Of a stretch of 64,000 nucleotides of DNA, positions 1 to 9,228 are shown piece after piece. The stretch's first letter is position 1. Each line of letters opens with the position of its first letter. The stretch is from assembly GCF_007860135.1 (NCBI RefSeq), contig NZ_SJPV01000001.1, positions 1,051,299 to 1,115,298 of the forward strand. Direction: 5' to 3'. Origin of the DNA: Novipirellula artificiosorum. GTDB taxonomy: Bacteria > Planctomycetota > Planctomycetia > Pirellulales > Pirellulaceae. Below the pieces are notes generated by a model. It was given only the letters and a program-made list of their open reading frames with translations. It was not told the origin of the DNA and made no database searches. The position numbers were made by a program, and so were the translations under genes.

Positions 1-238
1 CAGGAGAGGCTCTGATTCGAGAACCCTGACTGATTGTTCGGCGAAAGCGGGAAGGTCGCTTGGCCTCTGCACAGAACGGCACAAAACCGCTCGGCTGAGT
101 CTGCCAAACACCTCCAGAACCGATGTGTCGGGGATTGTGGGTGTAGGTGCGAGCAACTCACTCGCTTTCCATCCCCCATTGTATTGACCGACGCAGAAGA
201 GTCAAAGGCGTAAGGTTCCCAAAACCAGCGATTTTCCA
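1..238. other. intergenic, no gene seen
   Basis: This is the left edge of the window. I see no convincing reading frame, RNA gene or terminator hairpin. It lies just past the stop codon of the minus-strand CRTAC1-like gene, so it would hold that gene's 3' untranslated region. Confidence 0.5.
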
Positions 239-3200
239 CTACTGCCAAAACGCCTGGAACGACTGAGTCCGCTGACGGTGAGCCGCATTGATCGCGTCCG
301 TTTTCTCGCTTTCGGCCCATTGTCGTCGCGTGGGCGGGTAGGTTTCCATCGATTTGAACGGTAGCGGATCGGCACTTTGTCCGGTCAGCGTGTTCAAATC
401 GGCGTCCTTGTCCCAACCGACACAGTGCAGGACGAAGTCACGCTTCCAACCCTCCGGTGGCGACGCTTCGGGAACGGGGAAACGCAACCGCAATTCGTCG
501 CCCGCCCCCATCACGACCATCGAATCGTCCCAAGCCTCAACCAAACTTTGGCAGTCGCCATAATTCGTAAACTTGCCCCGCAGCGGTGGCCATTTGGGCG
601 TTTCGGTCACATGGGTGTAATCGTAGGTTTCTGGCGCCAACGGCGACTCCTTCCATCGCCGCGAAAAGCCGCGGTAAACCAATTCGGCATCGCGGAGCGT
701 CAAAGGGTGCGTCCGCGTTTCCACCGGTTTCTGCTGGATCACCAATTCGGCACTGTCCCAGTAGATCTGAGCCGAGGTGCGAACTCGCATCCGCAAATCG
801 TCACGATTGATGGCATCGGTCACGTCCACCACAATCGTCTTCGTCTTTCCCCCGGGGAAGCCGACATAGGGAATTGCTTTTCGCCATCCTCCCTCGGCTT
901 CGGTGTCGGGCACCCATAGCGATGGAAACTCAATCGGCTGCAGTTCGGGGTTTTGGTCAATTTGTATGTTGAGCGAAGTGTCGGTAGGCAAAATCCAGCC
1001 AGTCAAAACCAGGTAGACCGATTCGCCCGAGGGTTCTTGAGGCAAACCCGCCTTGGCAAAACCAACATCGATCCAGTGTGGCGGACAAAGGCCTTGCCGC
1101 AATCTGCGATCGAATCCTTGAACGTAGTCCTGGTCGATGGAGGTCAGTTTCTCTGTGACGTCCCGGTCGGCGGTGTCGAATGCACGGGTCACGTTCCGCC
1201 GACTCGGCTCATCAAACGCAAAAATCGTTGGTTTCGCGATTGCCGCTGGGCCAACCTTCTCGTTGGTCCAAATGTCCACTTCCTCGGGATGATCCACGGC
1301 GACCAACGCGACATGGTCAAAATAGCCAACTTCCCAAAGCTCTTCGGTGATTCGCATTTCGTAATGCCCCTCGCGCTCGACCACGAAATCACCATCAACT
1401 TTCAAATACTCCCACGGCCGATCCTTCGCAACGACCCCTTCGGCTACCTGTAATCCGAGCGGTGCCGCCCACAAACAATCGGTCACGAAGGCAAATTTCT
1501 CTCCATCCCAAGCGTACAAGTAAGGGCAGGAACCCTTGAGCGTTTGCTCTTCTTCGACCAACGTGTCGACCGTGGGTTGCAAGATCGTTTGGGACAAACC
1601 GTTTGGGAAAATCACCCGCAGCGTTGCGGCCGCGTCGAACTGTCCCAAACCAAAATGGGTCATCGGTGTCGTAATCACCTCAGCCCGGTAATAGGGACCA
1701 AACCTCACTTCGACCACCGATCCGACGGCGTAATGATTCACCCGACCGCTATTGGCATTGTTGTCGTCGATCCCTCGGAATCGAACCTGCAAGAAGTGGT
1801 TCGTGGACTCGGTCGTGTTCAGCGCGACGGTCGGTTGACCTTGACGCACGGCCAATGTGTCGAGCAAACCATCGAGATTAAAATCGGCAACGGCTAAGGA
1901 TTGATTCCCCAGGGCCGTGTCAATGGTTTGAACCGTATCGCCCTCTTTCGACCCCATTCTCAGCACATCGGCAGCCGACTCGCTAGAACGAAGCACATCG
2001 GGCCAGATGTCATTATTGAAATCAGCCAGCGCCAATCCATTCCCCGTCTGCTTGACCGTTTCGGCCCGGTCGACGGTCCAGGCTCCCGCGTCGGCGGTTT
2101 GGGAATAGGCGATCACCGACGTACCTTTTCCGGCAACCACGAGGTCCCAGGAGATGTTTCCATCCAAGTCGCCGATGGCGATTCCAGCCGGTTCGTCAAC
2201 AGCCGGCACCTCGTCTAGGTTGCGGAAACGAAACTGTAGGTGCAGCAGATTCTCGACCAATCCGACCTGGCCCGATTGATCCAAGGTGACAATGTCCAGG
2301 TCCAAGTCACGGTCCAGATCAACGATGGCCAGCTGCTGAATCGAATTTTGAGACGCCAGCGACGAGCTGTTGCCGGCAGTCGCGGTTTCAAAGAAGGTTC
2401 GGTTCCCGCGATTGACAAACGTTCGAATGCCGAGATCCGTTGTGGCCAACACCAGGTCCAAGTCTCCGTCGCCTTCTAGGTCTCCGACGGTCGCCGCTGT
2501 CACGCCGGTCACATCGTCCAGTCCGGCCGAAGGTTCCGCGAGCGACATCCGCTGGTCCTCCCCCGTTTCCCCGCGACCGTCGACCGTGACCAGCCGGACG
2601 CCTTGGTCGCCATAGGCAATCACGGTAAGGAACGTGTTGTGACGCGACGACGAATCGGCCACCGCAGCACTCGATCCGCCATCGCCCGATGCGGTAGCCG
2701 ATTGTCCGCTCGCTTGGATCCGTTTTGGATCGCTGCTATCGACCATGAATAAGTCAGCCGCCAACAAACCCTTGATCGGCATTTTCAGATCGAGTGAGCC
2801 GGCAGATTCCCAGGTCGCGGAACTGCCCATCCGATTCCGTAGCAGGGTCAGTTTTCCGTCCGTTGTAGCGGTCAACACATCGGGGGCAAGGTCCAAATCA
2901 AAGTCAATCGGAATCGCGACGGCGACGTCGTGGGCTTCGCTGACCGACTTGGCGTCGAACGTGATCGGTGCCAAATCCAAGGGGGCCGGTTGCGCTTCGG
3001 CAACGGCAGCCGACGCACGCCGCATTGCATCAAAGCTGAGCCGATCAAGCGGGTGAGGCGCCGAGCGGCGACGATCAAGTTTCACCAATTCCGTACTGTT
3101 GAGGACGTTGAACCAAAGTAACATTTGGTTTTCCGCGACCGACCAATCTTCCGAATCAATTCCATCAAGGATCTTTTGGACCAACTCGTCGGGCGTCAAT

Positions 3201-4018
3201 CCAATCGGTTCCGTTTGGCGACGCAGCGAGGGCTCGATGGATCTGGCAAGCTCGCCGGTGCGACGGACTGCGGCGGTGGCGGATGGCGACTGGATCGAAA
3301 GATTGGATCTCGCCGCCCGCAGCGCGATGTAAAGATTTTCGGGGTTTGTGTCGGACAAGGTCACCAGTGCTTTTGCGGCCACAGGCTCAATCTCTTTCGG
3401 CAACCCGTCAATCGGGTCTTCCATCTCGTCGAGCACTTGAGTCAACGGCCCGCCGAGCATGATGGATCCAGGGCGTTTGCCGAGATCCCCTTCGATCGCA
3501 GCGACAAGACGATCGAAGATTTCTTTCCGCATCGATCGCGTCAGGGTCGGCGGCAATAGCGACGCTTCATGGAGATCCACTCGACAACGCAGCCATAACG
3601 CGACGACGGTTTCGCCATCGGTCTTGCTATAATCGTCGACACCTTGCCGCGCCGCGTCGATCGCCTCTGGCAATTGCTTGCGAGCGGCCTGTTTTTCCGC
3701 AGGCGTTAGCAGCGAATTGGTGGCTTGGGACGTCAGTGCATCGACGTGCAGCACTCGCGACAACGCTCGGTTGAGCGTGATAGAGCGATCGTCTGGATGA
3801 TCGCGGTAGAGGGAAGTCCAATCCCTGTCGGCGGCGACGACCTCCAAGTTCTCGGTGTCGGCCAAGGCTTGACGAATCTGTTCGAGTTTTGCAAACGCTG
3901 CATTGTTCTCGGACGAAGCGGTCTGTTGGGCCTCGTTCGCAGGGCGTCGGTTTGCAACCACGATGATCACCACGGCGGCGGCGACCAGCACCAAGAATGC
4001 CAAGAAAATGCGTTTCAT
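239..4018 (-). CDS. exported VCBS/FG-GAP repeat protein, CRTAC1/ASPIC-UnbV-like
   Basis: A 1259-aa protein with one N-terminal hydrophobic segment (about residues 3-22), then a soluble part, so it is secreted or anchored. From about residue 370 it has FG-GAP/VCBS-type repeats with calcium-binding-like acidic signatures (GDLEGDGDLDLV, DLDRDLDLDIV, ADFNLDGLLD). An ASPIC/UnbV-like segment follows at about 755-830 (VEVRFGP, IFPNG). The remaining ~430 residues (about 830-1259) are a C-terminal domain I do not recognise. The start is ATG 4018, because AAGGA lies 8 nt upstream; an in-frame GTG at 4033 abuts the stop of the upstream gene and has no such site. It is the second gene of an operon with the SMP-30-like gene, whose TAA ends 15 nt upstream. 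The ASPIC/FG-GAP architecture is known from extracellular adhesive or matrix-like proteins; the function here is unknown. Confidence 0.85.
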   Translation of the reverse strand: MKRIFLAFLVLVAAAVVIIVVANRRPANEAQQTASSENNAAFAKLEQIRQALADTENLEVVAADRDWTSLYRDHPDDRSITLNRALSRVLHVDALTSQATNSLLTPAEKQAARKQLPEAIDAARQGVDDYSKTDGETVVALWLRCRVDLHEASLLPPTLTRSMRKEIFDRLVAAIEGDLGKRPGSIMLGGPLTQVLDEMEDPIDGLPKEIEPVAAKALVTLSDTNPENLYIALRAARSNLSIQSPSATAAVRRTGELARSIEPSLRRQTEPIGLTPDELVQKILDGIDSEDWSVAENQMLLWFNVLNSTELVKLDRRRSAPHPLDRLSFDAMRRASAAVAEAQPAPLDLAPITFDAKSVSEAHDVAVAIPIDFDLDLAPDVLTATTDGKLTLLRNRMGSSATWESAGSLDLKMPIKGLLAADLFMVDSSDPKRIQASGQSATASGDGGSSAAVADSSSRHNTFLTVIAYGDQGVRLVTVDGRGETGEDQRMSLAEPSAGLDDVTGVTAATVGDLEGDGDLDLVLATTDLGIRTFVNRGNRTFFETATAGNSSSLASQNSIQQLAIVDLDRDLDLDIVTLDQSGQVGLVENLLHLQFRFRNLDEVPAVDEPAGIAIGDLDGNISWDLVVAGKGTSVIAYSQTADAGAWTVDRAETVKQTGNGLALADFNNDIWPDVLRSSESAADVLRMGSKEGDTVQTIDTALGNQSLAVADFNLDGLLDTLAVRQGQPTVALNTTESTNHFLQVRFRGIDDNNANSGRVNHYAVGSVVEVRFGPYYRAEVITTPMTHFGLGQFDAAATLRVIFPNGLSQTILQPTVDTLVEEEQTLKGSCPYLYAWDGEKFAFVTDCLWAAPLGLQVAEGVVAKDRPWEYLKVDGDFVVEREGHYEMRITEELWEVGYFDHVALVAVDHPEEVDIWTNEKVGPAAIAKPTIFAFDEPSRRNVTRAFDTADRDVTEKLTSIDQDYVQGFDRRLRQGLCPPHWIDVGFAKAGLPQEPSGESVYLVLTGWILPTDTSLNIQIDQNPELQPIEFPSLWVPDTEAEGGWRKAIPYVGFPGGKTKTIVVDVTDAINRDDLRMRVRTSAQIYWDSAELVIQQKPVETRTHPLTLRDAELVYRGFSRRWKESPLAPETYDYTHVTETPKWPPLRGKFTNYGDCQSLVEAWDDSMVVMGAGDELRLRFPVPEASPPEGWKRDFVLHCVGWDKDADLNTLTGQSADPLPFKSMETYPPTRRQWAESEKTDAINAAHRQRTQSFQAFWQ

Positions 4019-4033
4019 TTTGAGTTCCTTCAC

Positions 4034-4897
4034 TTACAGCCGAGGTCGTACGTCCTTGTTCGCCAAATTGAACTGGTAAACTTGCAGCTGTTTGGGGTCG
4101 GCAACGTAGAGCGACGCTTCATCGATGGCCATGCCCACGGGACCGACCAACGGGTCGCCTTCGTGCCAAACCTCGGTCTTTCCATCGGCCGTAAACTTCC
4201 AGATTTTCTTAGCGTAACCATCACTCACGAATCCATGTTCGCCGGACCAAACCAAGCCATTGGGGTATTGGAAAGGCCGCCCCGTCACGATCGCTTGCGA
4301 TTCCTTTGTTTCGACGTCAATGCGATGAACCGCGGCATCATCGGGCGTGACCGCCCACAGCTTTCCTTCGGCGTCAAACGCCAATCCGCGGGCGTTCACT
4401 CGCACGACCAACTCCGGATCGCCGCCTTCGATTGGAAATCGAAATACCGAACGCTTTTCGGCATCACCAACGTAGACGGTTTTTTGATCGGGTGACACGG
4501 CGAGCGCCATCGCGACCCCAACGCGAGCGTTGCACAATGGCTTGGGGTCCGCGTTCGGTTCCGCCACGTAGTAGACTTCGCGAGTGGCGGAATCGCCCAC
4601 CAACAAGCCACCGTTGGGATGGTTGGCGATCGGGCGGGGCCGGTTCATCGGTTTTCGTAGTAGGTTCGAACCCCGTGCATAGAGCGATCGACCCGACGCA
4701 TCCACTTTCCAGACACCCGGCAGGTCTAAGTCAACCACAAACAGTGCCTCGCCATCGACGGCTACCGAAATCGGGTACTTAGGGTCGGCCGGCGCGTCGT
4801 TACGATCTTGCCCAAACAAAGGGACAGCGGACGTGAAAAACAACACCAGACAAACCGGCATCGACCATCGTCGGGAAGATTGAGATAAACTCTTCAT
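4034..4897 (-). CDS. exported NHL/SMP-30-like beta-propeller protein
   Basis: A 287-aa protein with a signal peptide (KSLSQSSRRW then a hydrophobic run ending near FGQ, about residue 26). The body has repeated YVAEP/YVGDAE/YVADP-type blades (SVAVDGEALFVVD, AVSPDQKTVYVGD, MAIDEASLYVADP) typical of NHL/SMP-30/gluconolaconase propellers. An upstream extension of the frame to 5011 exists, but the signal peptide marks ATG 4897 as the start. Its stop lies directly before the ribosome binding site of the CRTAC1-like gene, so the two are co-transcribed. No catalytic metal ligands could be assigned with confidence; it may bind a ligand or partner rather than catalyse. Confidence 0.8.
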   Translation of the reverse strand: MKSLSQSSRRWSMPVCLVLFFTSAVPLFGQDRNDAPADPKYPISVAVDGEALFVVDLDLPGVWKVDASGRSLYARGSNLLRKPMNRPRPIANHPNGGLLVGDSATREVYYVAEPNADPKPLCNARVGVAMALAVSPDQKTVYVGDAEKRSVFRFPIEGGDPELVVRVNARGLAFDAEGKLWAVTPDDAAVHRIDVETKESQAIVTGRPFQYPNGLVWSGEHGFVSDGYAKKIWKFTADGKTEVWHEGDPLVGPVGMAIDEASLYVADPKQLQVYQFNLANKDVRPRL

Positions 4898-5104
4898 TTG
4901 GGGGCCAACACCAAGTGGGAACTGTGTGTTCGAAACGAGCAACTCTGGCTGATTGTACGGCATTCGTCTCCGGCCGTGAACGCGGCAGCTGGCTTCGGGC
5001 AAGCCAAACAACAGGTCTGAAAGGCCGGCGGGATTCGGTGGTCAGTTGCCGATGCTCTAGAATACAGTAATCCTTGCTTAAAACCCTCAGAGAAATCTTG
5101 ACTC

Positions 5105-6346
5105 ATGCCAAATCGCAGCCTAATGAAATTTGCGTTCTCGATTGCGATCGCGTCCGTTTGCCCTGCTGCCGAGCCGGATAGCTCGTGGAACCAATGGCGA
5201 GGCCCCTCGCGAGATAGCCAAGTGCCCGCTGTCCCGTGGCCAGAAGACCTTCAAAGCAGCATGCAATTGCTCTGGCAACGGGCTCACGACCCAAGCTATA
5301 GCGGGCCGGTCGTTCTGGAAGGCCTCGTCTTCACGACCGAAACGATTGGCAAAGCGATCGAACGGGTGACGGCGTACAACCTAGAAGATGGCAGCGTGGC
5401 GTGGTCCAAAGAGTGGCAAGGGGCGATGGCGGTGCCTTTCTTCGCTGCATCCAATGGTGACTGGATTCGATCGACCCCGGCTGTGGTTGAAGGCCACCTT
5501 GTTGTGCTGGGCATGCGAGATGTCCTGGTCTGCTTGGATCCGAAAACGGGGGACGAAAAATGGAGAGTCGATTTTCCGAGCGAGATGGGGACTCCTCTTC
5601 CCTCGTTTGGGGCCGTCTGTTCGCCACTGATTGATGCGGGGGCGATCTACGTTCAAACTGGCGGTGCGCTGGTGAAGGTGGCGCTCGCCGATGGCCGTAT
5701 TCTCTGGCAATCGCTTGAAAACGAAGCGGGCATGATGAGTAGCGGTGCTTTTTCGAGCCCCGCGATCGCGACGTTGTGCGGCGAACGTCAATTGCTGGTT
5801 CAAACACGAGAGGAGCTGTGCGGTGTTTCCCTTGATGATGGGACGGTCCTCTGGAAGGAGCCGATCGAAGCCTATCGCGGTATGAATATCCTCACGCCAC
5901 TGGTGATTGGAGACACCGTTTTCACTTCGGCACATAGTGGCAAGGCGCAACGTTTTCAAATAGGAAAATCCGAGGATGGGACTTGGAGCGTCGAGGAACA
6001 ATGGTCTCAAAAGAGTCAAGCTTACATGTCGTCTCCCGTTGTGATAGACGATACCATCTACTTGCACTTGAAGAACCAACGTTTTGCCGCAATCGCGGTC
6101 GACGATGGGGCGATCCGGTGGACGAGTGCGCCGTTCGGAAAATATTGGAGTATGGTTGCTTGCGGCGATAAGATGTTATGTTTGGACCAGACCGGTGAGC
6201 TGCTACTGATCCAAGCGGACGATGAGAAGCTAAACATCATCGACCGCGTCCAGGTCGGAAGTGATACCTGGGCTCATTTGGCGATCAACAATGATTTTCT
6301 GATCGTCCGTGACTTGGCCGCGTTAAAGGTCTATCGCTGGAAGTAG
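5105..6346 (+). CDS. exported PQQ-like beta-propeller (BamB-like) protein
   Basis: A 413-aa protein with a short signal sequence (MKFAFSIAIASVCPAAEP) followed by NQWRGPSRDS, the WRGP opening seen in many planctomycete PQQ-like propeller proteins. Blades carry the A/V-LD-x-GxxxW signature (CLDPKTGDEKWR, ALADGRILWQ, SLDDGTVLWK, AVDDGAIRWT). Either ATG 5105 or ATG 5123 could be the start; 5123 gives the cleaner signal peptide and neither has a strong Shine-Dalgarno. Such proteins are usually periplasmic scaffolds or dehydrogenase-like propellers. No PQQ-coordinating acidic pair could be verified, so no reaction is claimed. It is divergent from the SMP-30-like operon and 55 nt before the nitroreductase gene. 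Confidence 0.8.
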   Translation: MPNRSLMKFAFSIAIASVCPAAEPDSSWNQWRGPSRDSQVPAVPWPEDLQSSMQLLWQRAHDPSYSGPVVLEGLVFTTETIGKAIERVTAYNLEDGSVAWSKEWQGAMAVPFFAASNGDWIRSTPAVVEGHLVVLGMRDVLVCLDPKTGDEKWRVDFPSEMGTPLPSFGAVCSPLIDAGAIYVQTGGALVKVALADGRILWQSLENEAGMMSSGAFSSPAIATLCGERQLLVQTREELCGVSLDDGTVLWKEPIEAYRGMNILTPLVIGDTVFTSAHSGKAQRFQIGKSEDGTWSVEEQWSQKSQAYMSSPVVIDDTIYLHLKNQRFAAIAVDDGAIRWTSAPFGKYWSMVACGDKMLCLDQTGELLLIQADDEKLNIIDRVQVGSDTWAHLAINNDFLIVRDLAALKVYRWK

Positions 6347-6401
6347 TGGCATTGCGGGTCGCCATGCATTTTGACATTCAGAATAAAAACTGGACGAGAC
6401 A

Positions 6402-7028
6402 ATGAGTTCCCCCTCTCCGAAAGACGTGAACCCCACGGATCTTGGTGTTCTTGATGCGATTCGCCAGCGATGGAGTCCGTATCGATTTGAAGATCGATGG
6501 GTGGAAGACGAGAAAGTGGTGCGTTGTCTCGAGGCGGCCCGTTGGACCGCCAGCAGCTACAATGATCAGCCGTGGTCGTGGATAGTGGCTCGCCGGCAAG
6601 ACACCGAGCCTTTTCAAACCATGCTGAGTTGCTTGCTCGAGGCGAATCAAGCGTGGGCAAGCCAATCGGGAGTGTTGTTGATTTCGGTGATCCGAACGAC
6701 GTTTCGCAAGAATCAAAAGCCCAATCGAGTTGCCTTGCACGATCTTGGACAAGCCGCCGCTCATTTGGCACTCCAGGCAACGCAGATTGGCCTTCAGGTT
6801 CACCAGATGGCTGGACTCAATCTAAGCCGCGTGCGCCAAATCTACGAGATTCCCGACAGTCACCAGCCGCAGACGGCAATCGCGATCGGCTACCCTGATC
6901 GGAGTGCACCGGTAACCGAGGTTGACCGCGAATTGCAGCAGCGAGAAACGAGGGCCCGCGAACGCATGCCGCTTCGCGATCAGGTGTTTTCTAGCAAGTG
7001 GGGCAACACGAGCAGTATCCTGAAATAG
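6402..7028 (+). CDS. nitroreductase family protein
   Basis: A 208-aa flavoprotein of the nitroreductase fold. The N-terminal AIRQRWSPYRF is the family's FMN-binding Arg/Ser region (usually RRSxRxF). Next comes CLEAARWTASSYNDQPWSWIV, the family's 'EAAxxAPSxxNxQPW' motif, and the C-terminal IAIGYPD is the usual closing strand. It probably reduces a small substrate using NAD(P)H and FMN; the substrate is unknown. It follows the PQQ propeller gene by 55 nt and may be co-transcribed. Confidence 0.88.
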   Translation: MSSPSPKDVNPTDLGVLDAIRQRWSPYRFEDRWVEDEKVVRCLEAARWTASSYNDQPWSWIVARRQDTEPFQTMLSCLLEANQAWASQSGVLLISVIRTTFRKNQKPNRVALHDLGQAAAHLALQATQIGLQVHQMAGLNLSRVRQIYEIPDSHQPQTAIAIGYPDRSAPVTEVDRELQQRETRARERMPLRDQVFSSKWGNTSSILK

Positions 7029-7217
7029 TCCTCCCACCAGCGTGCTCCGGTTCACTCCCCGCGTCTCGTCTATCCGTTTCGGGCCACCGGTGATTAGACT
7101 ACGCTTGCTCTCCTCATGGCTGAGTGTCCCATTTGGGATTCGTTCACCGGGTCGGTGCATGCCGAACGTAAACGATGCATCGTCTGCCCGTTTCTTTCTA
7201 ACGTTAAAGCAATCCTC

Positions 7218-7949
7218 ATGATCGAACTTGGTGTCAACATTGACCACATCGCCACGGTTCGCCAAGCGCGTCGAACCTACGAGCCCGACCCGGTGATCGC
7301 CGCAGGCTTGGCCGAACAAGGCGGCGCCGATGGAATTACGTTTCATCTACGCGAAGATCGACGTCACATCCAGGACCGTGATATCGAAATTCTGATGAAA
7401 ACGGTGACGGTTAAAACCAATTTCGAGATGGCTTGTGCGGACGACGTGCTCAGCATCGCGTGCAACGCAAAACCGTCGTGGGGCCTGTTGGTCCCCGAAA
7501 GTCGCCAAGAAATCACGACCGAGGGAGGACTTGATGTCGTGAACGATCGTGGTCGGATTCGGGATGCCGTTAAGCGACTGCAAGATTCAGGTATCCTGAC
7601 AAGCCTGTTTATCGACCCGGATCCCGCTCAGGTGCAAGCGTCGGTGGACCTCGGAGTCGACGCCGTCGAATTGCATACGGGCCCCTACGCGCTCGCCACG
7701 CATCAAACTCAAACGACCGAATTAGCGAGGCTCGACTCTGCGGGCCAAGTTGCCCGAGAGGCGGGGATCCGGCTGCACGCTGGGCACGGACTCCATTACG
7801 CGAACGTTCGTCCCGTCGCGGCGCTGGCAAACATGATCGAATTGAACATCGGTCATTCGATCGTCAGTCGAGCGTTGATGGTGGGGATGCGTGAAGCGGT
7901 TGCCGAAATGCGACGCATTTTGGACCTGGTGAGATCGCCAGTTTCGTAG
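7218..7949 (+). CDS. pdxJ: pyridoxine 5'-phosphate synthase
   Basis: PdxJ condenses 1-deoxyxylulose 5-phosphate with 3-amino-2-oxopropyl phosphate to make pyridoxine 5'-phosphate, the last ring-forming step of the DXP-dependent vitamin B6 pathway. From ATG 7218 it is 243 aa, the same as the family norm. It begins with the hallmark [14 protein letters not shown] (residues 5-18), followed by [33 protein letters not shown] and [11 protein letters not shown]. The frame continues upstream to 7116, but that extension has no homology-like content and the conserved start is ATG 7218. Confidence 0.97.
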   Translation: MIELGVNIDHIATVRQARRTYEPDPVIAAGLAEQGGADGITFHLREDRRHIQDRDIEILMKTVTVKTNFEMACADDVLSIACNAKPSWGLLVPESRQEITTEGGLDVVNDRGRIRDAVKRLQDSGILTSLFIDPDPAQVQASVDLGVDAVELHTGPYALATHQTQTTELARLDSAGQVAREAGIRLHAGHGLHYANVRPVAALANMIELNIGHSIVSRALMVGMREAVAEMRRILDLVRSPVS

Positions 7950-8087
7950 TGCGTCCCCCACGCAGTGTGCATTTCAAACCCTGACGTTTCCCAAAACTTT
8001 GCAGCAGCACCCTTCCTCTTTAGCTCCCCTTTCCCCCGATTTGAGGTTGTACCGTTCTTAGGTCGTTGTTTGTCCAGGAGTTACGGT

Positions 8088-8191
8088 ACCGTTACCTCTC
8101 CTTTGGGGAGGTCGGCGTCTAAACGCCGGGAGAGGGCCGGTGTTGCTGCATCGAGTGAAGACCCTCCCCCTCGCTGCGCTCGACCCCTGCC
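8088..8191. repeat. intergenic GA-rich inverted repeat (family copies 1-2)
   Basis: A segment reading GGGGAGGTCGGCGTCTAAAC... then GGGAGAGGG (8106-8136) is followed by the inverted form CCCTCCCCCTCGCTGCGCTC (from 8163). The same motif, GAGAGGTCGAGC-N-AGCGAGGGAGAGGG or its complement, occurs at 8941-8972, 29660-29690 and 29741-29770. All copies are outside genes. It can form GA/CT-rich stems and is probably a dispersed intergenic repeat of this lineage. Confidence 0.6.
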
Positions 8192-8347
8192 CTCGCAGCG
8201 CTCGCTGTACCGCGCATCTCGGGTGGTGTCTAATACATCTGCGGGGTAGGTGACGAGATTTCGCTTTGGACTTTCGACAAACCGCTGCGAATGATAGTTG
8301 CCTTACGGTCCGCGCTGGTGCTGCGAACATGGGAAAGCCTGTTGCAC

Positions 8348-8600
8348 GGAGGTATGGCTCCGGTGTCCAATGATCTCTTAGAAAAGAGTCCCCGACGGTC
8401 GGTCGTCCGCCGGGAACCTGTAGCACCCTTGGCGCACCGTCGACCGGGATATCCCTTGTCAAGTTGCAACTCTGCAGAGCTCGACTCCGTTTCTACCGGC
8501 AACTGCACGATAACAAGTGAAAATAGCTCCTGCCAGCAATGATGGGACACCGGAGAGATGCCTCGAAAACCTCCTGCGCACGCTTCCGCCGGATGAGCCA
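8348..8600. repeat. dispersed 253-bp TIR-bounded repeat, copy 1
   Basis: This stretch matches 51131-51383 over 253 bp with nine substitutions and no gaps. Within it, 8349-8374 and 8539-8564 form 26-bp terminal inverted repeats (inner core CTCCGGTGTCCAAT). A second nested inverted repeat (AGTTGC/GCAACT) and the palindrome CTCTGCAGAG lie inside. Both strands are open by chance, but most copy-to-copy changes would alter amino acids in either frame, so it behaves as non-coding DNA. Here the right TIR has one extra mismatch (GGGAC for TGGAC), so this copy is probably the more decayed one. MITE-like element or structured RNA are the two readings. Confidence 0.8.
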
Positions 8601-8677
8601 AAAAACCTAGGTGCGCAAGAGCCTCAGCAAGCTTACACCTTCGCAAAAATCGGACAAGCGACGCAGTCCCCCGATCT

Positions 8678-8833
8678 CCGAGAAGGAAAGTATTCGTTGG
8701 CTCGAAGGATCTTCCCCCGAGCGTCCGCGTCAACGTGGTGCTGTGCGAAGAGGTCAATGTACCCGAAGGGGAGGATCCGATTTGCTGGATGCTGGTGACC
8801 ACCTTACCGATCGATACCGACGAGGACCTTGTG
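8678..8833 (+). pseudogene. IS4/Tn5-type transposase remnant
   Basis: One frame reads PRRKVFVGSKDLPPSVRVNV, then VVLCEEVNVPEGEDPICWML and VTTLPIDTDEDL. This pattern (V-N-V-V-L-x-E-E-V-x-x-P-E-G-E-x-P-I-x-W-x-L-L-T-T-L-P) is the conserved segment just before the YREK-type catalytic region of IS4/Tn5-superfamily transposases. It lacks the downstream 'W-x-I-E-x-F-x-x-x-L-K' part and the upstream DDE residues, so it is a short fragment. It starts 78 bp after the dispersed repeat copy 1. Confidence 0.7.
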
Positions 8834-8940
8834 GATCGGAATGCAACGCTGCCACGACCTGTCCAACGCATGGAACACATTCGGACCAGGAGCCAAAAAA
8901 ATATCACCGGATTAGGATGTGGGGTACAACGAGCCGCGCA

Positions 8941-8972
8941 GCGGGAGAGGTCGAGCGCAGCGAGGGAGAGGG
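8941..8972. repeat. GA-rich intergenic repeat, family copy
   Basis: GCGGGAGAGGTCGAGCGCAG followed by CGAGGGAGAGGG, the same core as at 29660-29690 and the inverted complement of 8163-8187 and 29741-29770. Confidence 0.6.
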
Positions 8973-9112
8973 TTTCTTGGCACCCAATTGACTTGCTCCC
9001 TACGACTACTTTCGAATCGTTGATACTTTTCATCGGTCTCCAAATCCCCACCGATTCGTCAGCCGACCCCCGCGGAAGGGGGGGTGCTGGGTCAGCCCTC
9101 GCTTCTGAATAC

Positions 9113-9175
9113 CGACTTAGAAACTGCACGACCTTCAAAGGTGGAGGTGACATTACGAAGCTCGCACGGAATAAC
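9113..9175. repeat. diverged copy of a repeat also found at the end of the 67-bp array
   Basis: GACTTAGAAACTGCACGACC, then a GGAGGTG...CGAAGCTC.CACGGAATAAC tail, parallels 30017-30080 (AACTTAAAAACCGGACGACC, GGAGGTG...GTGAAGCTCCCACGGAAAAAC). The first part is also the last part of the 67-bp unit at 29772-30039. This links the two intergenic repeat blocks 21 kb apart. Confidence 0.5.
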
Positions 9176-9228
9176 AACTTCAAACCTTTCCACCCTCAAC
9201 GATTGAGGGTGTATTCGCCGAGTCGCGC

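Noticed and set aside
8230-9183. A 317-aa minus-strand frame across the repeat block, and a 418-aa plus-strand frame at 8735-9991
   Set aside because: Both cross the non-coding repeat, the transposase remnant or the shadow of the Gfo/Idh/MocA gene. Copy-to-copy differences are mostly amino-acid changing. No family content except the short IS4 segment.
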